Part shown: positions 1-8,487 of the stretch, one piece after another | Position numbering within the stretch: the stretch's first letter is position 1 | Layout of the letters: each line of letters begins with the position of its first letter | DNA from: Thermodesulfobacteriota bacterium | Lineage (GTDB): Bacteria; Desulfobacterota; WTBG01; CAIYCZ01; CAIRTM01 | Direction: 5' to 3' | Assembly: GCA_026415325.1 (NCBI GenBank) | Contig: JAOAHH010000134.1 | Span: forward strand, 1-64,000 | DNA length: 64,000 nucleotides | Program-made: the position numbers and the translations under genes | The notes under the pieces: model-generated | What the model saw: the letters and a program-made list of their open reading frames with translations, nothing else | Databases searched by the model: none | What the model was told of the DNA's origin: nothing

Positions 1-2
1 CT

Positions 3-224
3 GAGCTGAAAGGTCGTGATGTCTATATCATAACCACCTCAGGCGGGCCGATGGAGCGAAAGAACGAAGCGATTGCCGCGTATGCGCGGGAAAAAGGGCT
101 GAGGGTTAAAGGAGTCTTTAATATCAGCAGGGTCATGAAGAAAACACAGGAGGAGATTGACCGCGACGTTGCAGCGGTGCTGAAAACTATTCCGCTGCAG
201 CCTGCTGCTGCGGCAACTCCGTGA
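3..224 (+). CDS. C-terminal end of a flavodoxin/NAD(P)H-dependent FMN reductase-like protein (5' end outside window)
   Basis: An open frame enters from the left edge and ends at TGA 222-224, giving the last 73 residues of a protein. It begins with a beta-strand and glycine-rich turn (YIITTSGGP) followed by helices, which is how the last third of flavodoxin-fold FMN reductases looks; the TSGGP loop would sit near the flavin. The tail is alanine and proline rich. Most of the protein is missing, so the family is an inference from a short segment and another Rossmann-like fold is possible. The next gene follows after about 90 nt on the same strand. Confidence 0.45.
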   Translation, partial: ELKGRDVYIITTSGGPMERKNEAIAAYAREKGLRVKGVFNISRVMKKTQEEIDRDVAAVLKTIPLQPAAAATP

Positions 225-311
225 CTGCAAAAAGGTTGCTTTTTGCGTCAAAACCGGTACAATACACTCCGCGTGGAGCAGCGTTGTATTCTATGGGAGG
301 AGGAATGGGTT

Positions 312-617
312 ATGCCGGTACGCCCTTCAGAGCGCGAAGAGGAATACTTTACGCGCCTTGAATTTGAACGGCTTCAGAAAATCGAGCAAGAGCGGCAGCA
401 GAAACTCGCAGCCGAAGAACGACAGCGGCTCAAAGAGCTGCACTATATGCAGTGCCCCAAGTGCGGCATGAAGCTTGTGGAAATTGATTATCGCGGCATT
501 AAAGTTGATAAGTGTACGGAATGCGAAGGCGTGTGGCTTGACGCAGGAGAACTTGAGCAGGTTGCAGCGCTTGAGAAAACCGTAATCGACAAGTTTTTCA
601 GCGTGTTCCGCAAATAA
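312..617 (+). CDS. Small zf-TFIIB zinc-ribbon protein
   Basis: 101 residues. The N-terminal half is a highly charged helix (about residues 7-45, rich in Glu, Arg and Gln) likely to form a coiled coil. The C-terminal half has CPKCG followed about 20 residues later by CTECEGVWLDAGELE, the signature of the zf-TFIIB family (two CxxC knuckles and a WLD-GELE tail), which binds zinc. The role of this family is not established; no catalytic residues are visible. The ATG at 312 is chosen over an upstream in-frame GTG-type start because a GGGAGGAGGA ribosome-binding site ends 7 nt before it. It converges with the GntR gene, with only 9 nt between the stops. Confidence 0.8.
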   Translation: MPVRPSEREEEYFTRLEFERLQKIEQERQQKLAAEERQRLKELHYMQCPKCGMKLVEIDYRGIKVDKCTECEGVWLDAGELEQVAALEKTVIDKFFSVFRK

Positions 618-626
618 CGGCATTTA

Positions 627-1307
627 TCATTTGCCGGAATTGATGACGTTCAATAAATTTGCGCTTGCCTTGCGGATGTGGTCTGCGGTGAGCTGCTCTG
701 CCCGCTGGCCGTCATGCTCTTTGATCGCCTGAAATATCAGCTTGTGTTCCTGAAGCGCTTTATATGCCCTGCCCGGGCGTTCAAGCGACAAGGTACGGGC
801 ATGCTGGATGTACTGATGAAAGGTCTTCAGCATATACAGAAGCGGCCTGCTTTTCGACGCTTTATAGATGATATGATGAAACCGGGAATCAAGCTGAATG
901 AGATGCTCGATATCGTTCTTAAGCGTATAGAACTCCTCAAGTTCGATCGCATCCTGTAACTCTTTTAATTCTTCCTCATCTATGTATTCTGCTGCCCATC
1001 GTGCGGCAAGCCCCTCAATCATAATCCGGATCGTATAAATATCCTGAATGTCTTTGGGGCTTATACCGGTAACCAGTGCGCCTTTATTGGGCACGAGTTC
1101 AACCAGCCCTTCACGCTCAAGCTGGGTAAGCGCTTCCCGCACCGGTGTTCTGCTTACCCCAAGTTCTGTGGCAAGCTTTGATTCAACAAGGCACTCGCCC
1201 GGCTTATACCTGCCGCTCAGCACTGCATCTTCGATCGCAATAAACACCTTCTGGCGAAGGCTTGAGGAATTGGCAGAGTCGATTTTTATTTTGTCATGAT
1301 TGCCCAT
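627..1307 (-). CDS. GntR-family (FCD/FadR subfamily) transcriptional regulator
   Basis: 226 residues. The N-terminal winged helix (about residues 15-80) has the GntR recognition segment LGVSRTPVREALTQLEREGLV. The C-terminal all-helical FCD domain (about 95-215) carries the Asp/His metal and ligand residues of the family (LDSRFHH, EHKLIF, ADHIRKA). It is the last gene of the operon with isocitrate dehydrogenase and citrate synthase: its ATG lies 1 nt after the isocitrate dehydrogenase stop, implying translational coupling. FCD repressors commonly bind palindromes of the TTGTATACAA type, and exactly that sequence lies over the operon promoter at 3772-3781, so autoregulation in response to an organic acid (citrate, isocitrate or 2-oxoglutarate, for example) is a reasonable inference. 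Confidence 0.9.
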   Translation of the reverse strand: MGNHDKIKIDSANSSSLRQKVFIAIEDAVLSGRYKPGECLVESKLATELGVSRTPVREALTQLEREGLVELVPNKGALVTGISPKDIQDIYTIRIMIEGLAARWAAEYIDEEELKELQDAIELEEFYTLKNDIEHLIQLDSRFHHIIYKASKSRPLLYMLKTFHQYIQHARTLSLERPGRAYKALQEHKLIFQAIKEHDGQRAEQLTADHIRKASANLLNVINSGK

Positions 1308-1308
1308 G

Positions 1309-2307
1309 TTAGGTAAGACGTTCTATTACTGCATCGGCAAAGCCGCTGGTGGTTGCCGTGCCGCCAAGATCATAGGTGACCGCTTTTCCATCTCGAAGCA
1401 CCGCTGCGATTGCCTGTTCCATACGCAGCGCGGCTTCTGTTTCACCGATGTACTTGAGCATCAGGATGCCTGAAAGCATGGTTGCCGTTGGGTTTGCCAT
1501 ATTCTGTCCTGCCCGCCGCGGTGCGCTGCCGTGCACTGGTTCAAAGACCGCAATCCCCTCACCGATATTTGCACCCGGCGCCATCCCAAGCCCCCCGACG
1601 AGCCCTGAACACAGGTCAGAAATAATATCGCCATAGAGATTGGGCATTACCAGCACATCGTACTGGTGCGGCGACTGTACAAGCTTCATGCACATAGCAT
1701 CGACGATCATGTCCTCAAACTCGATCGACGGATACTGTGCTGCCACATGCCGCGCGACACTGAGAAACAACCCGTCTGTGCATTTCATAATGTTTGCCTT
1801 ATGGACTGCCGTCACCTTGCGTCTTCCTTCACGAAGCGCAAACTCAAAGGCAAAACGCACAATCCGCTCCGAGCCCCTGCGCGTGATGATTTTAATGCTC
1901 TCCGCAGCATCCTCGCCGACCATGTGTTCCACCCCTGCGTACAAGTCTTCGGTGTTTTCCCGAACCACCACGAGATCCACATCCGTATAGCGCGCCGGAA
2001 CGCCGGGATAGGACTTGCACGGCCGCAGGTTTGCATAGAGATCGAGCTCCTTGCGAAGCGCTACGTTGACACTGCGAAACCCGTGCCCGACCGGCGTGGT
2101 AATCGGGCCTTTCAGTGCCACACGGTTTTTTTTGATTGCATCGAGAACCGCCTGCGGCAGCGGCGTGCCTTCTTGTGCCATAACCGCTTCGCCGGCATGG
2201 CGCACATCCCATGCAATAGAAACGCCTGTTGCCTCGAGCACCCGGCGTGTTGCCTCTATCACTTCAGGCCCAATACCGTCACCAGGAATCAGTGTTATCG
2301 TATGCAT
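1309..2307 (-). CDS. NAD-type isocitrate dehydrogenase (isocitrate/isopropylmalate dehydrogenase family)
   Basis: 332 residues, the usual length of the short NAD-dependent isocitrate dehydrogenases. It would oxidatively decarboxylate isocitrate to 2-oxoglutarate. Visible family landmarks are the N-terminal [10 protein letters not shown] loop, the substrate-binding [10 protein letters not shown] stretch, the KANIMK catalytic lysine region, the metal-binding VDAMCMKLV segment with [10 protein letters not shown], and the nucleotide-site EPVHGSAP loop. The RENTE-x-YAG form favours isocitrate over isopropylmalate. An in-frame TTG at 2328 is possible, but ATG 2307 matches family starts, with GAGGAG upstream. 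Its position between a Re-citrate synthase-like gene and a GntR regulator supports a role in making 2-oxoglutarate/glutamate from acetyl-CoA. Confidence 0.88.
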   Translation of the reverse strand: MHTITLIPGDGIGPEVIEATRRVLEATGVSIAWDVRHAGEAVMAQEGTPLPQAVLDAIKKNRVALKGPITTPVGHGFRSVNVALRKELDLYANLRPCKSYPGVPARYTDVDLVVVRENTEDLYAGVEHMVGEDAAESIKIITRRGSERIVRFAFEFALREGRRKVTAVHKANIMKCTDGLFLSVARHVAAQYPSIEFEDMIVDAMCMKLVQSPHQYDVLVMPNLYGDIISDLCSGLVGGLGMAPGANIGEGIAVFEPVHGSAPRRAGQNMANPTATMLSGILMLKYIGETEAALRMEQAIAAVLRDGKAVTYDLGGTATTSGFADAVIERLT

Positions 2308-2351
2308 AGTCTTTCTTTTACTCCTCAAAAGCAGAAATCAGTGCAAATGCA

Positions 2352-3734
2352 TTACGCTTTGATCTCTTCATAAAAATCAGGAGCAATGTCTTTGAGCGCT
2401 GCCTCAAGCTCTTCGTCGCCGATTGCGGTAACCCGGTCATGGGCATACTGCTGGTCAACCCACTCCTTGAGCGCCACAATAGCAGGGTGTTTTTTATCGA
2501 CCGGTGCACGGTTTTTGAGTTTGAAGTAATCGTTCACCCAATGGGCAATGCCAGCAAGCCCGGAATGCGCATTGACCGCAACTGCAACCGGCCGGCGCAG
2601 GATCTTTTCCGTATTGAAGATATTGTAGATTTCCTCATCCTTGAGCAAACCGTCGGCATGAATGCCTGCCTGCGTAATGTTAAACTTTTTCCCGACAAAC
2701 GGCGTCATCGGGGGAATTTCGTAGCCAAGTTCCCGTTCATAATACTCTGCTATTTCAGTTATAACCGACAAATCCATATCGTCGGTCGTGCCGCGGAGCT
2801 GGGCATATTCGATGACCATCGCTTCAAGCGGTATGTTGCCGGTGCGCTCGCCGATGCCGAGCAGCGAGCAGTTTACGGCCGAAGCGCCGTAGAGCCATGC
2901 TGTGGCGCCGTTGACAACCGCTTTATAGAAGTCATTATGGCCATGCCATTCGATAAGTGTGCTCGGGAATCCGGCGTGAAAATAGAGCCCGTAGATAATG
3001 CCGGGGACGCTTCGGGGAAGCGCCACGCCGGGATACGGAACGCCGTAGCCGAGCGTGTCGCAGGCACGGATTTTTATGGGGATGCCGCTTTCATCCATCA
3101 GGTCTTTGAGCTTGAGGGCAAAGGGCACCACAAAGCCGTAAAAGTCGGCACGGGTTATATCCTCAAAATGGCACCGCGGCCGCACGCCGATATCGAGTGC
3201 GCTCTTGACAATATCAAGGTATTGTTCCATTGCCCGCTTGCGCGTTGTGGTGAGCTTTTTGAAGATATGGTAGTCTGAGCAGCTCACCAGAATGCCGGTC
3301 TCTTTGATTCCCATGTCCTTGACTAATTGGAAATCCTGCTTGGTAGCACGAATCCAGCTCGTCACCTCGGGGTACTGGTACCCCCGCTCCTGACATTTGC
3401 GAACCGCTTCCTTATCCTTATCGCTGTAAATAAAGAACTCGCATTGCCGGATAATCCCCTTTGGACCGCCGAGGCGGTGCATAAAATCATAGAGTTTTAC
3501 TATTTGATCGACCGTATAAGGACTGCGAGCCTGCTGACCGTCACGGAACGTGGTATCGGTAATCCATATTTCATCAGGCGGCGACATGGGCACCCGGATA
3601 TGGTTAAACGGAACTTTGGGCACCTCGTCATAGCTGTAGATTTCCCGGTAAAGGTTGGGATCCCTGACGTCTTGCAGGCTGTATTTGAAATTTGTATGGA
3701 TAAGGGTATTCGTCTTTCTGCTGAATCTAAGCAT
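2352..3734 (-). CDS. Re-citrate synthase-like DRE-TIM enzyme (homocitrate/isopropylmalate synthase superfamily)
   Basis: 460 residues. It is a DRE-TIM metallolyase: the catalytic ITDTTFRDGQQA motif lies about 60 residues in, and the metal-binding histidines are in EWHGHNDFYKAV. Length, N-terminal extension and the following NITQAGIHADG segment fit the (Re)-citrate synthases of strict anaerobes such as Clostridium and Syntrophus better than LeuA, which carries a regulatory domain and sits with leu genes. The downstream neighbour is isocitrate dehydrogenase (44 nt gap), so citrate formation from oxaloacetate and acetyl-CoA is the best inference; homocitrate synthase is the main alternative. The start is fixed by AGGAGG 4 nt upstream. 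A consensus-like promoter and a GntR-type operator precede it. Confidence 0.8.
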   Translation of the reverse strand: MLRFSRKTNTLIHTNFKYSLQDVRDPNLYREIYSYDEVPKVPFNHIRVPMSPPDEIWITDTTFRDGQQARSPYTVDQIVKLYDFMHRLGGPKGIIRQCEFFIYSDKDKEAVRKCQERGYQYPEVTSWIRATKQDFQLVKDMGIKETGILVSCSDYHIFKKLTTTRKRAMEQYLDIVKSALDIGVRPRCHFEDITRADFYGFVVPFALKLKDLMDESGIPIKIRACDTLGYGVPYPGVALPRSVPGIIYGLYFHAGFPSTLIEWHGHNDFYKAVVNGATAWLYGASAVNCSLLGIGERTGNIPLEAMVIEYAQLRGTTDDMDLSVITEIAEYYERELGYEIPPMTPFVGKKFNITQAGIHADGLLKDEEIYNIFNTEKILRRPVAVAVNAHSGLAGIAHWVNDYFKLKNRAPVDKKHPAIVALKEWVDQQYAHDRVTAIGDEELEAALKDIAPDFYEEIKA

Positions 3735-3754
3735 AGTTCCTCCTAAAAAACCGA

Positions 3755-3781
3755 ATTGTATAATTGTATTATTGTATACAA
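3755..3781. promoter_or_regulatory. Probable GntR/FCD operator: palindrome plus three 8-bp tandem repeats
   Basis: ATTGTATA, ATTGTATT and ATTGTATA follow one another with an exact 8-bp period (3755-3762, 3763-3770, 3771-3778). The last copy forms a perfect 10-bp palindrome, TTGTATACAA, at 3772-3781. This palindrome is typical of FCD-type GntR repressors, and the operon it precedes encodes one. It overlaps the -10 region of the leftward promoter, where a bound repressor would block RNA polymerase. The tandem copies could give cooperative binding. Confidence 0.65.
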
Positions 3782-3802
3782 GAATACAGCATGCCCTGTC
3801 AA
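3773..3802 (-). promoter_or_regulatory. Sigma-70-type promoter of the citrate synthase operon
   Basis: On the minus strand TTGACA (3797-3802) is followed after 18 bp by TATACA (3773-3778). Transcription would start near 3765, giving a leader of about 30 nt before the ATG at 3734. The -10 lies inside the proposed GntR operator. Confidence 0.6.
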
Positions 3803-3868
3803 GTAAAAAATTTATTGAAAATTACCAAAAAATATAGTTTATAGAGATATCCACAACAATGACCAATC

Positions 3869-5656
3869 ATGAAACCTATTAAACTTGTTATCTGGGATCT
3901 TGATGAAACCTTCTGGAAAGGCACGCTTTCAGAAGGACCGGTGGCCTATATCCAAAAAAACCACGATATTGTCATTGAGCTGAGTCGCCGCGGCATTATC
4001 AATTCCATTGTTTCAAAAAACACCTTTGAAGATGCACAAAAGGTGCTGGAGGAACAAGGGATTTGGGACTATTTTGTGTTTCCCCGTATTGCATGGCAGC
4101 CAAAAGGGAAACTTATTGCAGACCTTATCGAGCAGATCCAGCTTCGTCCGGAAAATGTGCTGTTTATCGACGATAACCATCTTAATCGCATCGAAGCCGA
4201 ACACTACAATCCCGGCATTCAAACCGCCGGACCTGAAATCCTTGACACCCTGCTTGACCATGAAGCATGCCGCGGCAAGAACGACAAAGCACTTTCCCGT
4301 CTCAAACAATATAAAGTCCTTGAGCAAAAGGCACGCGACCAGCAAACCCATAGCGGCAGCAACGAAGATTTTTTGAGAAGCTGCGATATCAAGGTGCGCA
4401 TAGGCAGAGACTGCGCCGCACATGCTGAGCGTCTTGTCGAGCTCATCAACCGCACCAATCAACTCAATTACACCAAAAAGCGGCTCACCCGGGAAGAGTT
4501 CGAGCGGTTATGCGAAGATCCGCAGATCGACAAAGCCTACATACAGGTCAGCGACCGTTACGGCGACTACGGCATCTGCGGGTTTTACGCCCGCACCGAC
4601 CATCGGCTCGAACATTTTGTTTTTTCATGCAGGATATTGCATATGGGGGTCGAGCACTGGGTGTATCACCGCTTAGGGTGTCCTGCGCTTGACATTACCG
4701 GTGAAGTTGCAACCCCGATCGACACCAGTCTGCGACCGGACTGGATCACCGAGGTGAGCGGCAACTTTTTGGTGCAGCCTGACACCCGACAAAAAAAGGG
4801 CAGGTCGGTAAACATTATCCTCAAGGGAGGATGTGATCTTACCGGCATTAAAAACTATCTCATGCACGGCGTGCAATTTACCGCAGAAGTTGATTATGTT
4901 TCAGCAGCAAGCTATCGGATCAACAACTCCCATTCAGAAATCCTCACCCGCTGTACTCCCGAAACGCTGCAGCGTTATGGCGAGGTGATCGACGCGCTCC
5001 GTTTTTTTGACCGGACCGCGTTTACCACCTCATTCTTTTCCCCATCCTACGATGTGTACCTTTACAGCGTTCTTGATGATTATACCCGGGGACTCTACCG
5101 ATACCGCGACACAGACTTTGTGGTCCCGTTTGGCGATTTCAGCATGGACCTGACTGACGAAAACACATGGCCATATCACAGCAATCGGAGCGCAAAACAC
5201 CGGCTCGACCGTTCATTTCTCGCATGGTTTAAGGGGAACTTTACGTTCCTTGGACCGATACCGCCCGAGCGCTTCCAAAAAAACATCCGCTGGCTCTGCC
5301 GTCGCATCCCGGAATCGAAACTCCTGATCGTGCTCAACGGCTCCGAAGTCGTCTATCGCCGCAATCCGCAGAACAATCGCTGGGAACATCACCGGATGAT
5401 GAACCGCATCTTGGAGGAGACGGTTGCTGGTATGCCCCATGTGGTGATCTGCGACGTGCGCAGCTTCATAACCTCTGAAGTCGACCATTCCCACAACATC
5501 AGACACTATACGCGACAAGGCTATTTTCGCATTGCCTGCCGCATTAACGAAATACTCGAGCAGCGGTTTGCGGTTCGGCCAACCGTATGGGAACGTCTGC
5601 GGCGAAAGCTATCACTAAGTCCACGAGGTCAACCCCTTGCGGTGAAAGTTCCGTAA
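3869..5656 (+). CDS. FkbH-like HAD-IIIC protein with C-terminal SGNH-like domain
   Basis: 595 residues. Residues 1-135 form a HAD-superfamily IIIC phosphatase-like domain: DLDET with nucleophile Asp10 and acid Asp12, SKN at 49-51, Lys near 79-81 and IDDN at 100-103. Residues about 150-290 resemble the GNAT-like segment of FkbH proteins (LVELINRTNQLN and SDRYGDYGICG are characteristic). The last 280 residues are less typical and end with HSHNIRHYTRQGY, like the Asp-His end of SGNH hydrolases. FkbH proteins load glyceryl units on carrier proteins in polyketide pathways, but no PKS or carrier gene is nearby, so surface-polysaccharide or lipid modification is equally possible. No clear ribosome-binding site precedes the ATG. 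It stands alone between an operon promoter and feoB. Confidence 0.75.
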   Translation: MKPIKLVIWDLDETFWKGTLSEGPVAYIQKNHDIVIELSRRGIINSIVSKNTFEDAQKVLEEQGIWDYFVFPRIAWQPKGKLIADLIEQIQLRPENVLFIDDNHLNRIEAEHYNPGIQTAGPEILDTLLDHEACRGKNDKALSRLKQYKVLEQKARDQQTHSGSNEDFLRSCDIKVRIGRDCAAHAERLVELINRTNQLNYTKKRLTREEFERLCEDPQIDKAYIQVSDRYGDYGICGFYARTDHRLEHFVFSCRILHMGVEHWVYHRLGCPALDITGEVATPIDTSLRPDWITEVSGNFLVQPDTRQKKGRSVNIILKGGCDLTGIKNYLMHGVQFTAEVDYVSAASYRINNSHSEILTRCTPETLQRYGEVIDALRFFDRTAFTTSFFSPSYDVYLYSVLDDYTRGLYRYRDTDFVVPFGDFSMDLTDENTWPYHSNRSAKHRLDRSFLAWFKGNFTFLGPIPPERFQKNIRWLCRRIPESKLLIVLNGSEVVYRRNPQNNRWEHHRMMNRILEETVAGMPHVVICDVRSFITSEVDHSHNIRHYTRQGYFRIACRINEILEQRFAVRPTVWERLRRKLSLSPRGQPLAVKVP

Positions 5657-5710
5657 CTGAGGGAATTGCCGCGGCTGCACCGCCTGTATCGGGCAAGGCA
5701 GAATGTCTCC

Positions 5711-7669
5711 ATGTGCGATCGGTCTCACAGGCTGCACGTCAATAAAATCGCCATCATTGGGACCCCCAACGTCGGCAAGAGCTCGCTGTTTAACCGTATA
5801 ACCCGGACCTATTCGCTGGTTGCAAACCTCCCCCACACAACCATCGAGGTGCAGCGGGCTTCCATCGTTATCGACGGCAAGCCGTATGAAATCATCGATA
5901 CGCCCGGCATACACACACTTGACAGCGAATCAGAAGACAGTCAAATCACGCGCTCCATTCTGCTCGAAGAACACCCTGAAGCGATTATAATGTGCATGGA
6001 TGCCAATAACCTGCAGCGTTCCTTGCAGCTTGCTGCCCAGGTGTTTGCGTTTGATATTCCGGTGATCGTCTGCCTCAATTTCACCGATGAATCACGCCAA
6101 AAAGGCATTACCGTCTCGCGCAAAAAATTCGAGGCACTGCTCGGCGTTCCGGTCATCGAGACGGTTGCCTCTGAAGGCCGCGGAACAAAGGAACTTTTGC
6201 GGGCGCTTGCTCATGCCCGGCCGGCACGCGGCGCAACGATTAAATACAAACATTTTATCGAATCCTGCCTCGATGAGCTCTCGTCATGCTTTCCAGCCGG
6301 TGCCGTACCCTCTGACGGCGTCTTGTTGCTGTTGCTCACCAATGCGCCGGGGATCCGCAGCTTCATCCATAAGCAATACGGCGATGAAATCCTCGCGCAA
6401 CTGCAATCCCGTATCGCGAAGGCCCTTGCGCGCACCAATAAAGACCTCTCCCGTATTATTTTGGAAGAGCGTGCGCGATGGGCAAGCAGGATTGTCCGTG
6501 AAGTTGTCGAAGAGCATGCCTCCGGCACAAGCCGTGTCGCCGACGCCTTTGGGGCGCTCTGCCGCCATCCCCTCTGGGGATGGTTTATTCTGCTGCTTGT
6601 GGTGTATTGCGTCTATATTCTGGTCGGCAGGGTCGGCATCCTCATTTTGGTACCGTTTTTTGAAGACACACTGTTTGCGCCGTTCAACCGGTTCGTTGAA
6701 CAGGCGCTGCCATGGCACCTTGCCCGCGATTTTTTGATCGGCGATTACGGCGTCCTCACCACCGGACTTGAAAATGCTGTCGGCACGGTGCTGCCGATTC
6801 TCAGCATGTTCTTTATCGTCCTCAATATTCTCGAGGATACCGGCTATATTGCCAATCTGTGCGTTTTGACAAACCGTATCTTTCAGCGATTCGGACTGAG
6901 CGGCCGCTCTATGCTCCCGCTTGTCCTTGGCTTTGGGTGCAGGACCATGGCGGTTCTGACTACCCAGATACTGGATTCGCGCAAAGAGCGTATTATTGCA
7001 ATCTTTCTCATTGCGTTTGCCATTCCCTGTGCACCGCTGCTCGGCGTGATGCTTGCCACCCTTGCGCTCATGCCGTTTGGTGCTTTTTTGCTTGTGTTTG
7101 GCGTGCTCGTAACGATCGAGGTACTTGCCGGTATTGCGCTTAACCGTCTCATTAAAACTGACCGTGAGCCTGAATTTATTTTGGAGATCCCACCGGTTCG
7201 GCTGCCCAGGCTGAAAAACCTTGCCGTCAAGACGTATTACCGGCTGAAATGGTTTAGCATCGAGGCAATCCCGCTTTTTGTGATCGGCGCTTTTCTGCTT
7301 TTTGTCATCGATAAGCTTAAAATCCTGCTTGCCATAAAACATCTGCTCAAACCGCTCGTTGTGTCGTTTTTACACCTGCCGATCGAGATGGTCGATGTCT
7401 TTCTCTTGTGTTTGCTCAGGCTCGAGGCAGGCGCCGCAATCGTGCTGAAAATGGCGCAGCACCAGGAACTTTCCCCTGCCCAGGTCGTTGTATCGCTGAT
7501 CGTTATTACAGCATTTATCCCGTGTTTTGCAAATATCATGGCGATAATAAAAATGCTCGGCTTTAAAATTGCCATCGTGATAGTTTTGGTCATCAATGCA
7601 GCCGCGTTCGCCATTGGCGGACTGGTATCGTTTCTGCTCCGCTCCTTTAACTGGCTAATGTTGTGGTAA
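5711..7669 (+). CDS. feoB: FeoB-type ferrous iron transporter (variant gate motif)
   Basis: 652 residues from ATG 5711. The N-terminal G domain has P-loop GTPNVGKS (17-24), G3 DTPG (63-66) and a degenerate G4, NFTD (123-126), instead of NKxD. The helical regulatory part is followed from about residue 275 by a membrane domain with roughly eight or more hydrophobic segments. The first FeoB gate reads GFGCRTMA, where classical FeoB has GFGCNVPA; the second conserved Cys is in IPCFANIM. This GCxTMA form is, to my knowledge, a FeoB subgroup. It would import Fe(II) across the inner membrane. The DtxR-FeoA fusion gene follows after 41 nt and is probably co-transcribed. An upstream TTG (5666) is open but has no family support. 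Confidence 0.9.
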   Translation: MCDRSHRLHVNKIAIIGTPNVGKSSLFNRITRTYSLVANLPHTTIEVQRASIVIDGKPYEIIDTPGIHTLDSESEDSQITRSILLEEHPEAIIMCMDANNLQRSLQLAAQVFAFDIPVIVCLNFTDESRQKGITVSRKKFEALLGVPVIETVASEGRGTKELLRALAHARPARGATIKYKHFIESCLDELSSCFPAGAVPSDGVLLLLLTNAPGIRSFIHKQYGDEILAQLQSRIAKALARTNKDLSRIILEERARWASRIVREVVEEHASGTSRVADAFGALCRHPLWGWFILLLVVYCVYILVGRVGILILVPFFEDTLFAPFNRFVEQALPWHLARDFLIGDYGVLTTGLENAVGTVLPILSMFFIVLNILEDTGYIANLCVLTNRIFQRFGLSGRSMLPLVLGFGCRTMAVLTTQILDSRKERIIAIFLIAFAIPCAPLLGVMLATLALMPFGAFLLVFGVLVTIEVLAGIALNRLIKTDREPEFILEIPPVRLPRLKNLAVKTYYRLKWFSIEAIPLFVIGAFLLFVIDKLKILLAIKHLLKPLVVSFLHLPIEMVDVFLLCLLRLEAGAAIVLKMAQHQELSPAQVVVSLIVITAFIPCFANIMAIIKMLGFKIAIVIVLVINAAAFAIGGLVSFLLRSFNWLMLW

Positions 7670-7710
7670 AAAGCCTGTGAACACGAGCGAGAGCTTTGGA
7701 GGATTAAGCG

Positions 7711-8433
7711 ATGGAGAAAAAAGAACTTGATGAATACATCGAGGCGCTCTGGTACCTCACCGAACAGGGCACGCCCTGTGTTGCCTCACTGAAAGAGTAC
7801 CTGCCGGAAACGTTCAGCCAAGACGTACTTGATGAGCTGGTGCGGCAAGGGCTTATTATTGTCGAGACGGAAGGGAAGATCATCTTTACGCCCAAGGGGC
7901 ATGAACAGTCGCGCCAGATCGTCCGCTGCCACCGGCTTGCCGAACGGCTGCTCACCGATGTGCTCGGCATGCAGCCGCAGGAAACAGAGCGGGGGGCTTG
8001 TGAATTTGAACATATCATTGCCCCCGAAATCGTGGACAGCATTTGTACCTTGCTCGGGCATCCTCGCGAGTGTCCGCATGGGCTGAAGATCCCTGAAGGC
8101 AGATGCTGTCAGGGGGGATACGCCAATGTGCGTAGCGCCATTGTGTCGCTCGACCGTGTACCACCCGGCACCGAAGTCAAAATCGCGTATATCAATGCTC
8201 TGTCCAATTCCCGGATGCATAAGCTGTCGCATTTTGGTATAATGCCAGGAGCAACCGTCAAGGTGCACCAGCGCTATCCTTCGTTTGTGGTGCAATGCGG
8301 CAATACCCAGATTGCTATGGAAGAGGCGGTGGCGCGCGACGTCTTTGTGTTTGCCCCGCAAAGTGCCGAAGTGCACGATAAGCCGCGCCGCCGCCGATGG
8401 CGATTCGGGGGGAAATGGCTCGGCACTGAATGA
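7711..8433 (+). CDS. DtxR/MntR-type metalloregulator fused to a FeoA (SH3-like) domain
   Basis: 240 residues. The N-terminal winged helix (1-70) and dimerisation/metal region (70-130) follow the DtxR pattern; candidate metal ligands are His74, the CEFEH cluster (97-101) and HPRECPHG (117-124). Residues about 140-220 form a FeoA-like domain (VSLDRVPPGTEVKI ... GIMPGATV). In this arrangement the protein can sense Fe(II) and repress feo transcription while the SH3-like domain may contact FeoB or stabilise the repressor. It directly follows feoB, with a GGAGG ribosome site, and ends in an Arg-rich tail. Confidence 0.88.
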   Translation: MEKKELDEYIEALWYLTEQGTPCVASLKEYLPETFSQDVLDELVRQGLIIVETEGKIIFTPKGHEQSRQIVRCHRLAERLLTDVLGMQPQETERGACEFEHIIAPEIVDSICTLLGHPRECPHGLKIPEGRCCQGGYANVRSAIVSLDRVPPGTEVKIAYINALSNSRMHKLSHFGIMPGATVKVHQRYPSFVVQCGNTQIAMEEAVARDVFVFAPQSAEVHDKPRRRRWRFGGKWLGTE

Positions 8434-8487
8434 GCATCTCCCGGCGCAGGATATAACTAAAACAGTTACAGCAGGAGGGCAGAACGC

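Noticed and set aside
2439-3278. 279-codon plus-strand ORF
   Set aside because: It lies wholly antisense to the citrate synthase-like gene; composition reflects codon bias of the real gene, and no domain is recognisable.
3755-3781. Short tandem repeats as a possible CRISPR array or tandem-repeat element
   Set aside because: Units are 8 bp without spacers and sit on a promoter; they read as an operator. No CRISPR array is present anywhere in the window.
5666-5710. N-terminal extension of feoB from TTG 5666
   Set aside because: The added residues are Arg/His-rich and unlike FeoB starts; ATG 5711 fits the family length.
6284-7342. 352-codon minus-strand ORF
   Set aside because: Antisense to feoB; a low-complexity, Lys/His-rich translation with no motif. 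A shadow of the membrane-domain coding strand.
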